Origin: Eonycteris spelaea | Taxonomy: Eukaryota; Chordata; Mammalia; Chiroptera; Pteropodidae | Direction: 5' to 3' | DNA length: 64,000 nucleotides | Assembly: GCA_003508835.1 (NCBI GenBank) | Contig: PUFA01000021.1 | Span: forward strand, 6,798,501 to 6,862,500 | Shown here: positions 24,921-36,869 of the stretch, in pieces | Layout of the letters: the number at the start of each line of letters is the position of its first letter | Numbering within the stretch: the first letter of the stretch is position 1 | Program-made: the position numbers and the translations under genes | Notes under the pieces: generated by a model | The model's input: the letters and a program-made list of their open reading frames with translations, nothing else | What the model was told of the DNA's origin: nothing | The model's database searches: none

Positions 24921-25664
24921 GGAATCCTGTCAAAATGCTTTTGACATATTGTAAAGTGCCCAATTTTAATCATGTTTTTTTCTCCTCCTGCAACAATATT
25001 AGTACAAACTTAAACTACAATTAACAGGAAGATAGTGTGTTTTAAAGTACAGTTCAAAGAATCACTCTTCCTGGTTACCCCGTTATTTTTAATTTCAATT
25101 TTACATTCTATAATAAATACTATTGTTTGACAATATAGTCTTAATTAGATTCACGCATTTCCAATGGACCAGTTTCAGTGTCAGTTCTAAGAAGAGTACA
25201 AAACTGACATCGCTTCAAATAATTGTTGGACTAATACTCTCTTAGAGATTTACTAGTAAAGACTATTGCCTAGATGTGATTCATCAGAAGTAAAAAGCTA
25301 GATTAATCAATTTCATTTTGTCGAAAACATTCTGGTTTTGAGCAGAGTCTCCATTTTTCATTAATTCGATATTACCTCTGAGAATTCCCCCACCTTCTCC
25401 ATATTTGGACTGGGAGGGCAGAGGCTGCCGCAGCATTTTCTGAGGGCCGAAGTGGTCACTGTGGCAGAAGCTGTGTCCAGTGTCCACTTCTGCCTGCTAC
25501 GTGGGACCGGCTGGATCACCTCCTTTCCGATTGGTCCCTGTGCATGATTAGGTCTGTGGACCTGACTTCCGGCCTCTCTTGATAAATGCTCTTTTCCAAC
25601 CTAATTCTCCAATGATTCAGTGAGCTGCCTTGTATATTTTTTGTTATTTTTTTTTCCTGTTTAA
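24921..25664. other. Unassigned sequence with a GC-richer patch
   Basis: No gene seen. About 25380-25600 is richer in GC and might be LTR-derived, but I could not match it to a family. Confidence 0.4.
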
Positions 25665-25997
25665 TACAGGCAGAATTAGGTTTGATTTCTATGGCTGCCA
25701 CAGCAAATGGCACACACTGGGTAGCTTGAAACTCGAGAAGTTTATTTTCTCACCGTTCTGGAGGCAAAATGTTCACAGTCAAGGTGGCAGCGGGGTCCTG
25801 CTCCCGCTGAAGGCCTTAATGAAGCGAGGATGCTCGTGGCCTCTTCCGGCTCCCGGGAACTCCAGGCGTTCCTTGGCTTCCCCTGGCCGCATGGCTGTAA
25901 ATCCCACCAGCTCTGTGGCGCATGCCTCCCCCTCTTCATGTGTCTGGTCCTCTCCTTGCTCTCCGTCTCTCGTGTCTCTGTGTCTCTCTTTTTCTTC
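25665..25997 (-). mobile_element. MLT1-like (ERVL-MaLR) LTR fragment, antisense
   Basis: Plus-strand blocks TTCTATGGCTGCCACAGCAA, ACTGGGTAGCTTGAAACTCG, TCACCGTTCTGGAGGC, CAGGCGTTCCTTGGCTTCCC and GTCTCTCGTGTCTCTGTGTC are antisense MLT1-type words. The distal half is missing and the copy ends in an A-rich run. Overlapping open frames on both strands here are artefacts of the GC-rich LTR. Confidence 0.75.
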
Positions 25998-26032
25998 CTG
26001 AAAAAAAAAAAACAAAACAAAACAAAAAAATT
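25998..26032. repeat. A-rich run
   Basis: Twelve A followed by CAAAA units and a further A-run, at the junction between the MLT1-like fragment and the next L1 fragment. Confidence 0.9.
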
Positions 26033-26165
26033 TTTAACTGTGGTGCAAACACATACTGTAAAATTGACCTCCTTAACCGTTTTTAAGTGTGCAGTACTGT
26101 TATATAACCAATCTCATCTGCCTCCTTTGAGCACAGCCCCAAACTGGCCTTTTATGTACATGTTA
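26033..26165 (-). mobile_element. Old L1 3' UTR fragment, antisense
   Basis: ACTGTAAAATTGACCTCCTT and TTTTAAGTGTGCAGTACTGT follow the antisense old-L1 3' UTR pattern (usual form AAAATTTACCATTTTAACC then TTTAAGTGTACAGTTC). Short and diverged. Confidence 0.55.
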
Positions 26166-28335
26166 TTTTAACAACATTTTTAAGAAACGATCCAAATTGT
26201 ATCATATACTTAACACAGCACTTAATATAAAATCACAAATAAATTATGTTTGGGGAAATTTATCTTTAAATCTTTGCAAAATTCAGAAACCATTGTTCGT
26301 GGACAGCGTTTATTAACATTGCTTTGACCTGTTGAAAGAGGTTTGTTTTATATACAAATTTTATATACAAATCTGGGTATCGTCCTTCGTTAATGGCACT
26401 TTATCTGAGATATGCTTCAGAATGCACAAGCATAATTTACATAATGTGAATTGTGGTCTTTATAGATGAGATAGTATATTAAAAGTAACTGAATCTTAAT
26501 ACATCCCCTTTATTTATTACATGTAGACATGTGTATGTATAGCAAACACCCATGTTCAGAATAGCTGCCTTCCTCTGCCATCACCCATCAGCCTACTTCA
26601 GCGTCACCTTGTAGAAACAGTGGGCTCATGTCAAGTCATCATCTTACAAAGACATTAACCATCTTGCGCTAGAAGTGGGTTCATCCCTGTCACCTGCATG
26701 ACAGGTCAGACAGGTGCAAGTATTTCCTTTGAATTATGATCTTGTAAAAATGAAACTTGATAATTGAAAAGCTGGTCACCGTGACATGCAATTCTAGAAG
26801 ACTGTTTAACATTTTTCGAGACAGCATAATTTGTAAATAAGGCATTTATTATAGCAGACAGCCTCGGGGTACACATTCATTTTTCCCTGACAAGTATTAT
26901 ATAGGTGCAAAGGCTTAGTTCATTGACAATGTTCACTAAATGTTGTTATGTTTAAAAACACGACACATGTAAAAAGATCATATTTAGTTATTAAAGGTAG
27001 TATTTAGTTACTTCAATTATTTCCTAATTTAGAAAGTGATTTTCATTAGGAAAAGTCTGCCGGTTTGTAGTTTGCCTTCTATAACCAAAGAATTCGAATA
27101 GTTTAGATGAATTTAAAAGGAAGTATATTGATCTGTATTTATTTGGATTAAGGTGTATGTACACATTTATAGTTCAATAATAAATATTCAGACTTCGTTG
27201 AGGTGAATCACTATTCTAACATAAAACCAAATCTGAATTTCATAGTCAGTCAGTCCAGATTTTTCTAGAGCATTAGTGCTTTCCTCCAGCTCATTTCATA
27301 TCACATTGCTTGACATTACACAGTCCTGAATGACTTGCATGGTTTAAAGACTCATTAGCATATTTAATTTTCAATTTCACCTTAAACATTCAATAACGAT
27401 TTTCCTATTTAGAAAACCAGAATTTGAGAAAAACCTTTAAATTATGCATAGATACAGAAATATATGATATAGTTATAATTATAGCTTTCCATGTACATTT
27501 ATTTGATCAACAAATCAACTTCGGTTCTTCCTGAGTCTTGAGCCTAAAGGTCCTAGGACTGGGAGCAACAGCATCAGCTCTCCGGGGTCTCCAGCTGGCT
27601 GAGGGCAGACCCCGAGACTTTTCAGTCACTGTTGCATATAGCACATGTCTCTGTGGTAAGAGTTACTGGCTCTGTCTATCTGGAGAACCTTGACTAAAAC
27701 AGAGATATCCATAAATAAATACTTTTTTGGTGATATGGCATTTAATGTATAATAGTCTCTAACTAGTGTTATATTTTTGTTTTTAATTGCTCAAGCTGTA
27801 TTTTTACTTTTGATTCACATTCTTTCAAACCAGTGTATCATATATGAATTTTTAAAAATTCATTTAGTAATACCTGTGGTGTTTCCTATTAAACTTATTT
27901 TTTAATATATCTATTAAAGAATTACTCTATAAGTATTGATATATTTCAAAGCCAGTTAAACTTATATTAAAGCCTCCATTCCCTAGTAATGAGTTATTTA
28001 TTGATTGTTTATATTGAATATCTGCTGTATTTTATTTGTAATAGTCAGCTGTTAACGAACTGCATTTTTCTCTTTTAATGGCTATACTATGGATTACAGA
28101 AAGAAAAGATTTTAATGACTCAGACATTTTAATTCAACTGTTTCTTATTTTGGAAACATTTGAGTAGTTCAAGTTTTTTATCCACAATCAACCAAAGTCA
28201 AGCTTGTATTTGATTAATATTCTTTCCTAAAGGAAAATTTCCCGCTATTTATCATCTTCTGATTTTTGATAATTCCTCAGTAGTAACAAAGCAACATCAC
28301 TACCATTAACAAAACCAACACAATGATGAGACGTT
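26166..28335. other. Mainly unique AT-rich sequence
   Basis: No gene seen. A near-tandem duplication of TTTTATATACAAA is present at about 26346-26371. 27520-27710 ends with the words TCTGGAGAACCTTGACTAAA, known from the end of a mammalian dispersed repeat (listed separately). Confidence 0.45.
27520..27706 (+). mobile_element. Ancient dispersed repeat fragment, family not assigned
   Basis: Blocks GAGCCTAAAGGTCCTAGGAC, TCAGCTCTCCGGGGTCTCCA, AGACTTTTCAGTCACTG and TCTATCTGGAGAACCTTGAC follow the order of a repeat often seen in mammals ending TCTGGAGAACCCTGACTAAT. Non-coding. Confidence 0.5.
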
Positions 28336-28462
28336 TATGTATATGTATGTGCATGATGTGTCTAAATATGTACATATACACATTTATAAGAATTGTGTGT
28401 ATACATATTTATATACATGTATGTATGTGTGCATGTATATATTGAGATATATATATATATGG
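28336..28462. repeat. TA/TG-rich simple sequence
   Basis: Imperfect TATG/TATA/TGTG tract with a perfect (AT)n core around 28446-28460. The 65-codon frame at 28393-28590 derives from it. Confidence 0.85.
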
Positions 28463-28504
28463 ATACGTTCATATGTTTTATATTTGTAAATGTATCCTTA
28501 ATTT

Positions 28505-28713
28505 ACATTGGATCACCTTGTTACCCTCTAGGAGGCAGTAGACTGTATCTGGAGATATTTTTTATTGCCAAGAATGAGAAGGTACACTAGCATCTAGTGG
28601 GTAGAGGCCAGGAACGTTGCTAAACATCCCATAATGCATAGGCAATCCTCCCACCACAAGGAACCATGAGGTCCAAAATGTCAATAGTGCCAAGGCTGAA
28701 AAACTGTGTTCCA
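28505..28713 (+). mobile_element. MER20-like hAT-Charlie MITE
   Basis: The core ACTAGCATCTAGTGGGTAGA, GGCCAGGAACGTTGCTAAAC, ATCCCATAATGCATAGG and GTCCAAAATGTCAATAGTGC is diagnostic of MER20. The left end is eroded. Non-coding. Some MER20 copies act as enhancers in eutherian endometrium, but nothing in this copy shows such a role. Confidence 0.85.
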
Positions 28714-29189
28714 GGATGAACTTCAGTGGGTTTAAATCCTGGGGAAGCGTTATTGTAAACAGCGTCCCATATACATTAAAATGGTAATGAAAGACAGAAG
28801 ATGGACAAAATCCACTGTTCATATTTTTACTTGAAATCACTAGTTTCCTCAATTTAAACACAGTTTCTGGAATCTATTTTCTTTTTCCCCATACATATAT
28901 ATTTATTTTATGAGACTGTCAACCTTTGTTCTTACCATCCTGTTTAGGACTAAAATCCCATTCCCTCCATGCCCTCAGGCTCACACATATTCCCCTGTGT
29001 TGTGGTAACCCAATTCTCCTGTAAAACTTCAGAAATTTCAGATTAATGCTAAGAATCACAGTGGCGTATGGAATTACTTGTTGTCATTCTCTGTGCCTTC
29101 TCTGCCTGGGAATTAAATATGTCAACCTTTTCCATTTGACTGTTCAGCTCTTCCTACTACAGGTGGGGTGTGGAGTTCTGTTCCATTAC
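28714..29189. other. AT-rich sequence without recognised features
   Basis: No gene or clear repeat recognised. Confidence 0.4.
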
Positions 29190-29530
29190 TAAAGACATTG
29201 TCACTTGAACGTCTTTGGTCAATATACTGTGGAAGAAGTGACATTGTGATAGTTCCCAGCTGAGCCCCCAAGAGGCATCGTGGGTTTTCACTTGTCTAGT
29301 TGTCTTCATGCTGTTCTGTGCTGGAAGAACATGTTTCTAGAATTAATCGCCTGCCGATGGGGATGACGGATATGAGGGGCAGACCTGAACTCAGAGCCCG
29401 GAACCAGGAGCCCAGAGCCTGAAATCTAGCCAAGCCAAGGCCTCACGGCCCATAACTGAAGATTAAACACATATTGTGTTTAGATACCAGGCGTTGAAGT
29501 GGTTTGTTTCACAGTAGGCATGGTTGAATA
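29190..29530 (+). mobile_element. Ancient LTR-like repeat fragment
   Basis: GGAAGAAGTGACATTGTGAT, TGTGCTGGAAGAACATG, AATCTAGCCAAGCCAAGGCC and the end GTTGAAGTGGTTTGTTTCAC follow the same type of repeat as 19346-19682, with an end related to AAGCCACTAAGTTTTGGGGT. Family not assigned with certainty. Non-coding. Confidence 0.45.
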
Positions 29531-31815
29531 ATAAAAAGATAGTAAAAGTAGAGACATTTTTTATAAAAAGTTAAAACATCCAGGATTAGCTTTAAAAACA
29601 GGTGGCAAGTGTCCACGTGAACTCAAATAGAAGGGTGTAAAATGGTAGTTTATATAATTAGCAGCAAACCAGTTAGGAAAATGTCACTTTAGGAAATTCG
29701 GAAGACCAAAATAAAGTCCCTAAAAATGATTTCAATGAGCCACACACGTCCTTTTGTCAGAACCAGGAATACCTCATCCTTTTGTTACTACAAAGCTGCC
29801 TCCCACAAACCCTTCTTGTCTGTTGTGTCCTGAGTGTGACATCGTGGCGACCCACATGGCTGCAGCGTCCCGTCCTCCTGCCCTGGTCTGTGAATATATG
29901 TGAGTGATCAGCTGCTGTCATTTTCCTTGGTCCAGTGTAGACCGTCACGTGTTAGGACGTCTTGCACTGCTGAGGGTGATGAATCACTCCTGCACTGATG
30001 GGATGAATAAGAGGCAGTCAGAACAGTGACACACGTGGCAAGAAGCTGTGAAAGATGATGAGGTAGAGACCTGTGCTGATCATCTGCAACCCCCCACTGC
30101 TCCTGGAACCATGCCCTCGTGAGTTAGAGCTGAGGGTTTCCTTCCCCGCACGCTTTGTTCTCAGTCCTTCACTAGCTAAGTTAACTACCATCCCTTTCCT
30201 CTGTCAAGAAGGGAACATGCTGAGCGTTATCCGCTAGAATTCAGTAGGCACTCCTGGCTTTCTGGTCTCACTCCTATTCTCTCAAGTTCTTGGCCAAATC
30301 CTGCAGGGTAATTGTGTAATCCCAATATTACAGGCTGTGAATCTTCTTTTTCCCCTCCTGGCAAGTCTCCTGCAGTACCCTTAGGGACTTTTACTGCCAC
30401 ATTTCCTTAGGTGCTAGGAACTGAACTTCAATTCTGAAGTTAGCCATAAATCAAAGCATGTACTAATCTAATAGAATAAATCAAGCATATGTAGAACTTC
30501 CAACCAGGACCCTTCATTTTGAATGCACGTTCCATTCTGATAGTGCCTCTCTTGAGTATTGCTCCTGACCTACTTCCTCCTTAACTGAGTGTTTGTTGAA
30601 AAATGTTTCTATGGTATCTGCAGAAACCAGCTCAAACAGTGTGCATTTACTGACTCCTGCAATTCCTCTTTTCAGTGGGTCTCAATTTCCAGGTTATGAC
30701 AAGGAAGCTGAGAGTCTATTGAACCACAATCCAATCCTAGATTGGTAAATTCTATGGACATTTCAAACATAAGGATTAGAGCCAGTGCCTTGTCTCAGTA
30801 TCTGCTTCCTTCATGTAGCATCACTGACCAGTTAGTAGAATATGTATTTACAAGTACATATTTTATTAAATACAGTAACCTAGGTCAGCTAGAGAAACAA
30901 CAGATTCACCTTCCCCAGAAGTTCTCAAATTTTCATGACTTCGATAACAGATTTACACAAATTCAAGAATTCCTTCTTTATTATTGGCATATTGGACTGA
31001 ATTCAGTTTCGCCTAGGTATTATTTGTGATTATTCTTCTACTTTCACTATTTCTGTGTCATATAAAGCTAGTCGTGCACTAATATTGATTCTCTCCTTAT
31101 TCCATTGTAAAGGAGTCCTTAATTTTTAAGTCAACATGTGGCCAGTTGGAATAATACAAACCTAAGTCCCTCATATGCTTATTCTTCCATGATTAAGTTA
31201 TTTGATCAACTTGGCAGTTGGATGTGTCTTGTAACAGAACAACAAAGTGTGTTATGTGTTTTCTTCCCAAATAAACAAGGTAATAATCATGAGAACACAG
31301 GACATCCATGTCAATTGGGTTAATGTCACTCTGGCTTAGGTTATTTAATTAGAAAATAGTAACAACAGTTTTAATATACAGATTTATATAATAATATACA
31401 GTGACTATTAAATATTAAATTCTTAGCTCTAATCATGGTACATAGTGTACACTAAGTAATATCTATTTTGCTTTCCATTGTGAGCAAATAACTTGCATAT
31501 GCTGAATATAGGATTATACCACTAATGAGACCTTGGAACTTCAAGGTACATAGCTGTGTCCACCTTGAATTATGAGTATGAATAATGTGTAGAGGTATTC
31601 AGAATTCAGATAAATTTGTCATTAGAGTAGGGAATAGTGAAATATTTGGTCTGGACCCACAGATTAAACAAACATCATACTTAAATTTGGGTAATGAATA
31701 TGCTATCATATTAGTATTCAGGGCTGAATTGTAATTAGAGAAATTAGAAACACAAAGCACGTGATTATAGGTAAGAAAAATAAAGCAAGGAACACATATC
31801 TTCTTGTTGACATGC
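29531..31815. other. Unique-looking sequence, GC-richer between about 29750 and 30400
   Basis: No gene, splice-bounded exon or repeat recognised. Open frames (29757-29948 minus, 30742-31029 plus, 31138-31323 plus) are short and without family resemblance. Confidence 0.45.
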
Positions 31816-31855
31816 CACACACACACAACACACACACACACACACACACACACAC
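31816..31855. repeat. (CA)n microsatellite
   Basis: About 20 CA units with one interruption (CAACA). Confidence 0.95.
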
Positions 31856-33032
31856 TATTTGGAAGCTTGTTTTTAGGTTCCAGCATGGAGAAGAGCATCA
31901 TGGATATCTCTGACAATATCCCTATCTATTCTAAAGGTATGTCACCCACTTTGACAGATGCTAAATGCTAGAAGGCTATTCATGGAGCATAAGGGAAGAA
32001 AGAAACATATGGGTTGCCAAGCAGACAAACGAAATTAACTGTCATGAGTATTATTGTAAGAGAGTTAACAGCCAAAATAAATTCACGTGAAAATCAAGGA
32101 AATTAGGGCTAAATTGTCTAGCACTCAAAAATTTAAATGCAAAACTTGAAGTTAACTACTTTTGTAAAAGCAGGTACTAGAAAATTAACTTAATTTTGCC
32201 ACAGTAGTCAAGTCAAGAAAGTTAAGAAAGATGTATGTGGTGGTCAAAAATGGCCAGAACCTTGGACATAATCCCCCACTGAGAAGTTGGTCTACTTCCT
32301 CTGTCTTTGACCCTGTGACCACTTTGACAATTCGGAGAAACAGTCGGCAGCTCTGTCTGCCTTGGGCTCTGGCAGCTGAGCCCTTATTTATGAAACAGAA
32401 CTGTTCCACTGCAGGAAATATGTAGAAAAAAGTTGAGTTCATGGACAGCAAGAGTGAGCTAGAGCACCCAGATTTAAAGATGCACACCGAGATGCCAGGC
32501 ATATTAGTATAATTGTCTCTGACTTCCCAGCACAGTTCAGCTGCCAGATAAATACTGTTGAGTGACCCCATCAACGCCATAAAGAGCTGAAGAATCATCA
32601 GCCAAGCTCTAATGGAGCCATGGGTTATATTAAATGGATTAAGCCAGTACATTTTAAGATAGTTTGATTCAAAGCTTCCTATAACAAATAGACAACACAA
32701 GGCATGAAGAAGCCAGGATTAAATGGAATTTAGGCCTCAAAATGCCACAGTGAGTGATGGGTTGATACATTTTTTTCTTTTTAAATAACAGCATACTTAT
32801 GGAATTTTTAAGAAAACAAATCCATAATTTAAATATTTTCTACTCCAGATCCCCAAATACCCCTGCTATGGTAAAATATATCATCTAATGTTCCAGGATA
32901 TATTAATGGTTTAACAGTTATGTAATCATTGTGTAGTAGAAATAAGAATGGCTCATTCAATTCAACAGCTAATCATGCGCCTGCTCTGATCCAGAAAGGA
33001 ATAAGGAAAAGGAATAAGATGTGGATCCTATG

Positions 33033-33038
<6 letters not shown>
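31856..33038. other. Unique sequence with an ancient LTR-like piece
   Basis: The longest open frame in the window (171 codons, minus strand 32185-32700) lies here. It overlaps a repeat-like stretch (32245-32435), lacks a recognisable domain and is not taken as a gene. Confidence 0.45.
32245..32435 (+). mobile_element. Ancient LTR-like repeat fragment
   Basis: CTTTGACCCTGTGACCACTT, TGACAATTCGGAGAAAC and CTCTGTCTGCCTTGGGCTCT resemble the 5' part of the repeat type seen at 19346 and 29190. Non-coding; assignment tentative. Confidence 0.4.

Positions 33039-33066
<28 letters not shown>
33039..33066. repeat. (TA)n microsatellite
   Basis: About 14 perfect TA units, preceded by TGTATGTG. Prone to melting and to length change. 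Confidence 0.95.
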
Positions 33067-33070
<4 letters not shown>

Positions 33071-34284
33071 CTTACAATTTCATTTTTCTATTTTAGTGTT
33101 TTGTGTGTTGGGGTGATTTAAATGTATCTAAGGTGAGTTAGGTGTCTGTCCTCAGGTCACACAGTAACAAATGGCGCTAAATCCATCTCACAGCTTCAGA
33201 CTCAGAGGCCACTGCTGTGGGTAATCTTGTTGCCTCAGTGAGAATTGCCTCAGGAACTGGTGCATTCCCAGCACGAAATTGCTTGTGTAAATGACAGAGG
33301 CCTTTGTAAGGTGAGAGGAAAGAACTGCAAACATCCAGAAAGGATGCTTCCAGTATGCGTGAGAATGAAACGCCTTGTCAGTTCCCAGAATTACTAGCAA
33401 TGGCGAATGGTCGAATGGTCGGGAGAGTCTGCATTAAACCATCAGATCATGAGACAGAGGACTTGACGTGGTGATTGATAGTCAAAAGTAAGGCAGATGT
33501 TAGTCCCTGACATCTCTCCTGGGGGCAGTGGAAAATTTCTGTCTTGAGATATGCTATGAAAATCCAAATTATTCCAAAAGCATAAATTTTTACAGTTCCT
33601 TACATTTGTTTAACTACATAACTGGTTTGTTTCCGGTGATATCCACAGTGAAAGTATGATTTTCGGTAGTGGATATGATAGAGATATTGTTTTACAATTT
33701 CGTACTCATATATAATCAGACTGGTCACAAGAGAATATACAGTAATGTTCATGTTGATATCTGCTATTTTAAACATTTTAAAGCTATTATTGCTTTTTCA
33801 CCCCTTGGAGATTACATCGAGTAAGTAAAATATACTTCCTCAGGAGCATGGCATGTATATGGTCTAGAGTATGGAAATAATTGATCCACCATGTTTTCTC
33901 TTCTTTGCTTACATCCGTAACATATAGTCAGCTAGTTTTTGTTTATTCGTTTTGGGTTTCTCAATAAATAAATAATAGTTAATACGTTAATTCACTGAGC
34001 ATGGCAATTTAATGGAATTTAAAAATTTATTTTAGGAGTCGGGAAAACTACATTAATACTACTTCTTGGGCTATTTACACCCAAGACATAAGAGAAAAGT
34101 CTTCTTAACTCAGAGCAGACCACATATTTTTGGCGTGATTTTGTGTGTCTCGGGTTTTAACATCTTAATCCCCTCAATGACAACACACATTATTTAATTA
34201 CTGTTGGTGACAGTTCCCTCTCAGAGATGTCAGTTCATCAAATAACACTCTTGTAGGAACAGGTTTCTTCATTTTATGTTATTT
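33067..34284. other. Mostly unique AT-rich sequence; possible MIR trace
   Basis: GTCCTCAGGTCACACAGTAA at about 33150-33172 is a MIR-type phrase within a weak MIR-like stretch (33120-33235). An 8-bp tandem GAATGGTC pair occurs near 33403-33418. No gene seen. Confidence 0.4.
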
Positions 34285-34422
34285 GGTTGTTCGCTATTCA
34301 TCAAGCATTTATCTTGTACCTCTTCTCTATAGGTCCGAGGAATGCAAAAATGAATCATGTAGAGTCTGCGCCCTGCTGAGCTTGTAATGGGAGAGGTTGG
34401 ATTCTGCCTAATGCAATGCAAT
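34285..34422 (-). mobile_element. L2-like fragment, antisense (left part)
   Basis: TATTCATCAAGCATTTATCT, AGGAATGCAAAAATGAATCA, GAGTCTGCGCCCTGCTGAGC and TTGTAATGGGAGAGG follow the antisense L2-type pattern (…ATTTATTGAGCACC…ACAAAGATGAATAAGAC…CTCAAGGAGCTCA). It appears to continue after the solo LTR as TTACAGTTGATATAAATATC. Confidence 0.5.
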
Positions 34423-34428
34423 ATATTC

Positions 34429-34771
34429 TGCAGGTTCGGGGTACTGAAGCTTGGGGTGCATGGTTCTGGCAGCTGGAAGAATATGCAAGGAGCCGTGGGT
34501 AGATGCGACATAGTTTTATTCAAGCATAGCAGGACACAGCAAGGCACAGCTCCTGCTCCCCCAGCCTGCCCAGAGGGTGTGGCTCTTATAACAAGGTGCA
34601 CAATAGTGGCTCAAGGCCAGGTAAGATAATCAATCACAATCGACAGGTTATATAGGATTCTGTATCTAAGGTCACCTGGGACGCTGTAGCTAAGGCTGCC
34701 TGGGAACCACACAGCCTGCTGGGAGAGAGCCTGACTGCATCCATTTTGTTTGTCAGTCCCCTCGCCCAACA
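34429..34771 (-). mobile_element. Solo LTR, ERV1-like, antisense
   Basis: On the minus strand the segment begins TGTTGGGCGAGGGGACTGAC and ends CCCGAACCTGCA, the TG...CA pattern of retroviral LTRs, with a length of about 343 bp. A TATAAGAG box lies at 34583-34590 and an AATAAA polyadenylation signal at 34515-34520, about 63-70 bases downstream in LTR orientation, as expected for U3-R. ATATT occurs one base outside each end (34423-34427 and 34773-34777), consistent with a 5-bp target-site duplication. No internal viral sequence flanks it, so it is a solo LTR left by LTR-LTR recombination. Family not assigned; the ERV1-like label is an inference from compact size and motif layout. Confidence 0.65.
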
Positions 34772-34777
34772 AATATT

Positions 34778-36869
34778 ACAGTTGATATAAATATCTGAAA
34801 AGGGTAAAAGAGAAGCTCAAGGGAAGGAGGGGTCAGTTGTGTCCAGAGTTAGAGGAAATAGCAAGAGTCAGAGAAATGATGGTCCAAGAAACGAGTTTAA
34901 ATAATGAGGCACATAGAGCTCTTTAAAGGGGATGGAGCGGTAATAAGATGCCCTTTCACACACAGGCTCGGCGTGAGCTGAGATATAAAGAGGAGGAAGA
35001 TCTGATAAATTGGGGCCGTCACACGGGTTTTCATTACAGTTGAGATGCAAAATTTAAAGATTCAAAGTTGGTAGGTGGTGGAAAGACCACGGTGGCACTC
35101 AACACATTTGGGCTTTTGAGTGGAAATAGCGAGGCCTTATTAAAGGGTTCTAAGGAGAGAAAATACTTGAGAATATGTACGTCTTTCATGCAGACTGAAG
35201 GGGCGTGAGAATGAGAGCCTCAGGGTCAGCTGTAGTGTTACATGTTAGAGAAGAGAGATTTTCCTTCTTTCGGCGAAGATACTACCTTTTCGTGCCACCT
35301 TCTAATTGCTATAAACAAAGTGAACTCTCTCAACACCTTTAACCAATAAACATAATTACTAAAAACATTTTTCAGAGAATTTCTGAGGGAATTAACGCTA
35401 TGAAGAATAATGCAATTTTGAAAAGCTTTTCCATCAGAATCTCTTTCCCACCGCACATACTAGATTAAAATCTCTTAGTTAATTCATTCTTTTCTCCATA
35501 GGTAGCATTCAACAAAATTGGTACAATTAATTCAATTAAATTTAATATTATTGGATAAGTAGCCTAGCTCTCCTGTTGCTCACGGGCAGTCATAGCTACC
35601 ACCGAGGAATCTGAATTATGGCACTTTTATTATAATAACTATAATCCTGCAGAAAGATGTACAGCACATAAAATTTGCTCTTATACTTTTTTAAAATATA
35701 AGATTTATTATATCACCACTAATGTCTATTAATTTCCACCTTGGCAAGTGATAACATATAAGCTTCCCTGTATTATTTAATACAATTTGTATTATTGTAT
35801 TATTTAATACAATGCATACTTCTGGGTTATGATGCATTGTTTGAATTATTATGTAATGTGGTCTTTTAAAATTGTGTTTATTTTGAAGAAGTTTTTGCTT
35901 ACCCCTGAGAACTGTACATATCATAAAGGAAATTTAAAGCTTCAAAGAGAAGACTAGGGTACAAATTTGAATTGGAATCTCCCTGACATTTATATGTGGA
36001 AAAATAATATCATCTCTGACATTAATTATCATTAAAGTAAGCTAAGATTAAATAGTTATAACATTGACTATCAAATATTATATGTATTAATACTATATTT
36101 CTATGCTTATTTAATTTATGTGTAACTGACATTTTAAAACATTTCTAATTAAAACGATGATCATATTCTTATTTAAAAGCGCTGAAAGTTGCCTCTGTTG
36201 AGAATACGTTTCCTTTTTATTCACAATTTAAAAGATTAGCAGCAGTATTTTTCACATGTCAAGAATTCAGCAGTTTTAGAAAAATGTTGCTTCAAAGACT
36301 ATCAATCTTCTGCCCTTCCTCATTTATCCCCCAAGGAAATGAACTTTACCTCTTTTAGCGATGTTAGACTATATTAGCATTTTCTTCCATTAGCCTCAAT
36401 TATATTCTTGTATTGGTACTTTTTTTTGTAGTGTTAAGTACATTAACTTCAGACCAGGCAGTTGTCAGCTCAGTGTCATTTTCTCCTCAGGTCCCAACTA
36501 AAGTCGGCACACTTCCCATCCCACCATCCGTCACTTATATTGATTATCATACATTTAGTTAAAAAAAAAATTTAAGATACCAGTAAACTTGTTATAACTC
36601 TAACATTTCCATTCATAATTTTACAAGTGTTGTTACTTTCCCATTTAAAGTAGTAAAACTCCAAATCACATATAATTAAAATTGTCACTGTATTATATAT
36701 ATATAAAAAATTAAACGTGAATGAAATGTGAAGTTTTTGTATAGTTTTCTCTAAATTTTTTGGTCATTTTAATTGTCATTTAATAATATACCTATAATCT
36801 ATCTATCTATAAATAAGTTTGAATATTTTATTGTTTGGTTTAAATGTATGTAACAGGCACTGTTTTTTT
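34778..36869. other. AT-rich unique sequence
   Basis: No gene seen. It contains the duplicated near-palindrome at 35770-35813. Open frames at 34868-35050, 35238-35456 and 35691-35924 (minus) have no family resemblance. Confidence 0.45.
35770..35813. repeat. Duplicated near-palindrome
   Basis: GTATTATTTAATACAAT occurs at 35770-35786 and again, identical, at 35797-35813 (27-bp offset). Each unit is nearly self-complementary about its AT centre, so the pair can form alternative hairpins. Confidence 0.85.

Noticed and set aside
25630..26171. Cluster of frames of 78-123 codons on both strands in a GC-richer patch, suggesting an exon
   Set aside because: The patch is an antisense MLT1-type LTR, an A-run and an L1 fragment; LTR GC content explains the open frames.
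32185..32700. 171-codon open frame on the minus strand, the longest in the window
   Set aside because: It overlaps an ancient LTR-like repeat, shows no recognisable domain and has no nearby splice or promoter support. One frame of this length is unremarkable in 64 kb of mammalian DNA.
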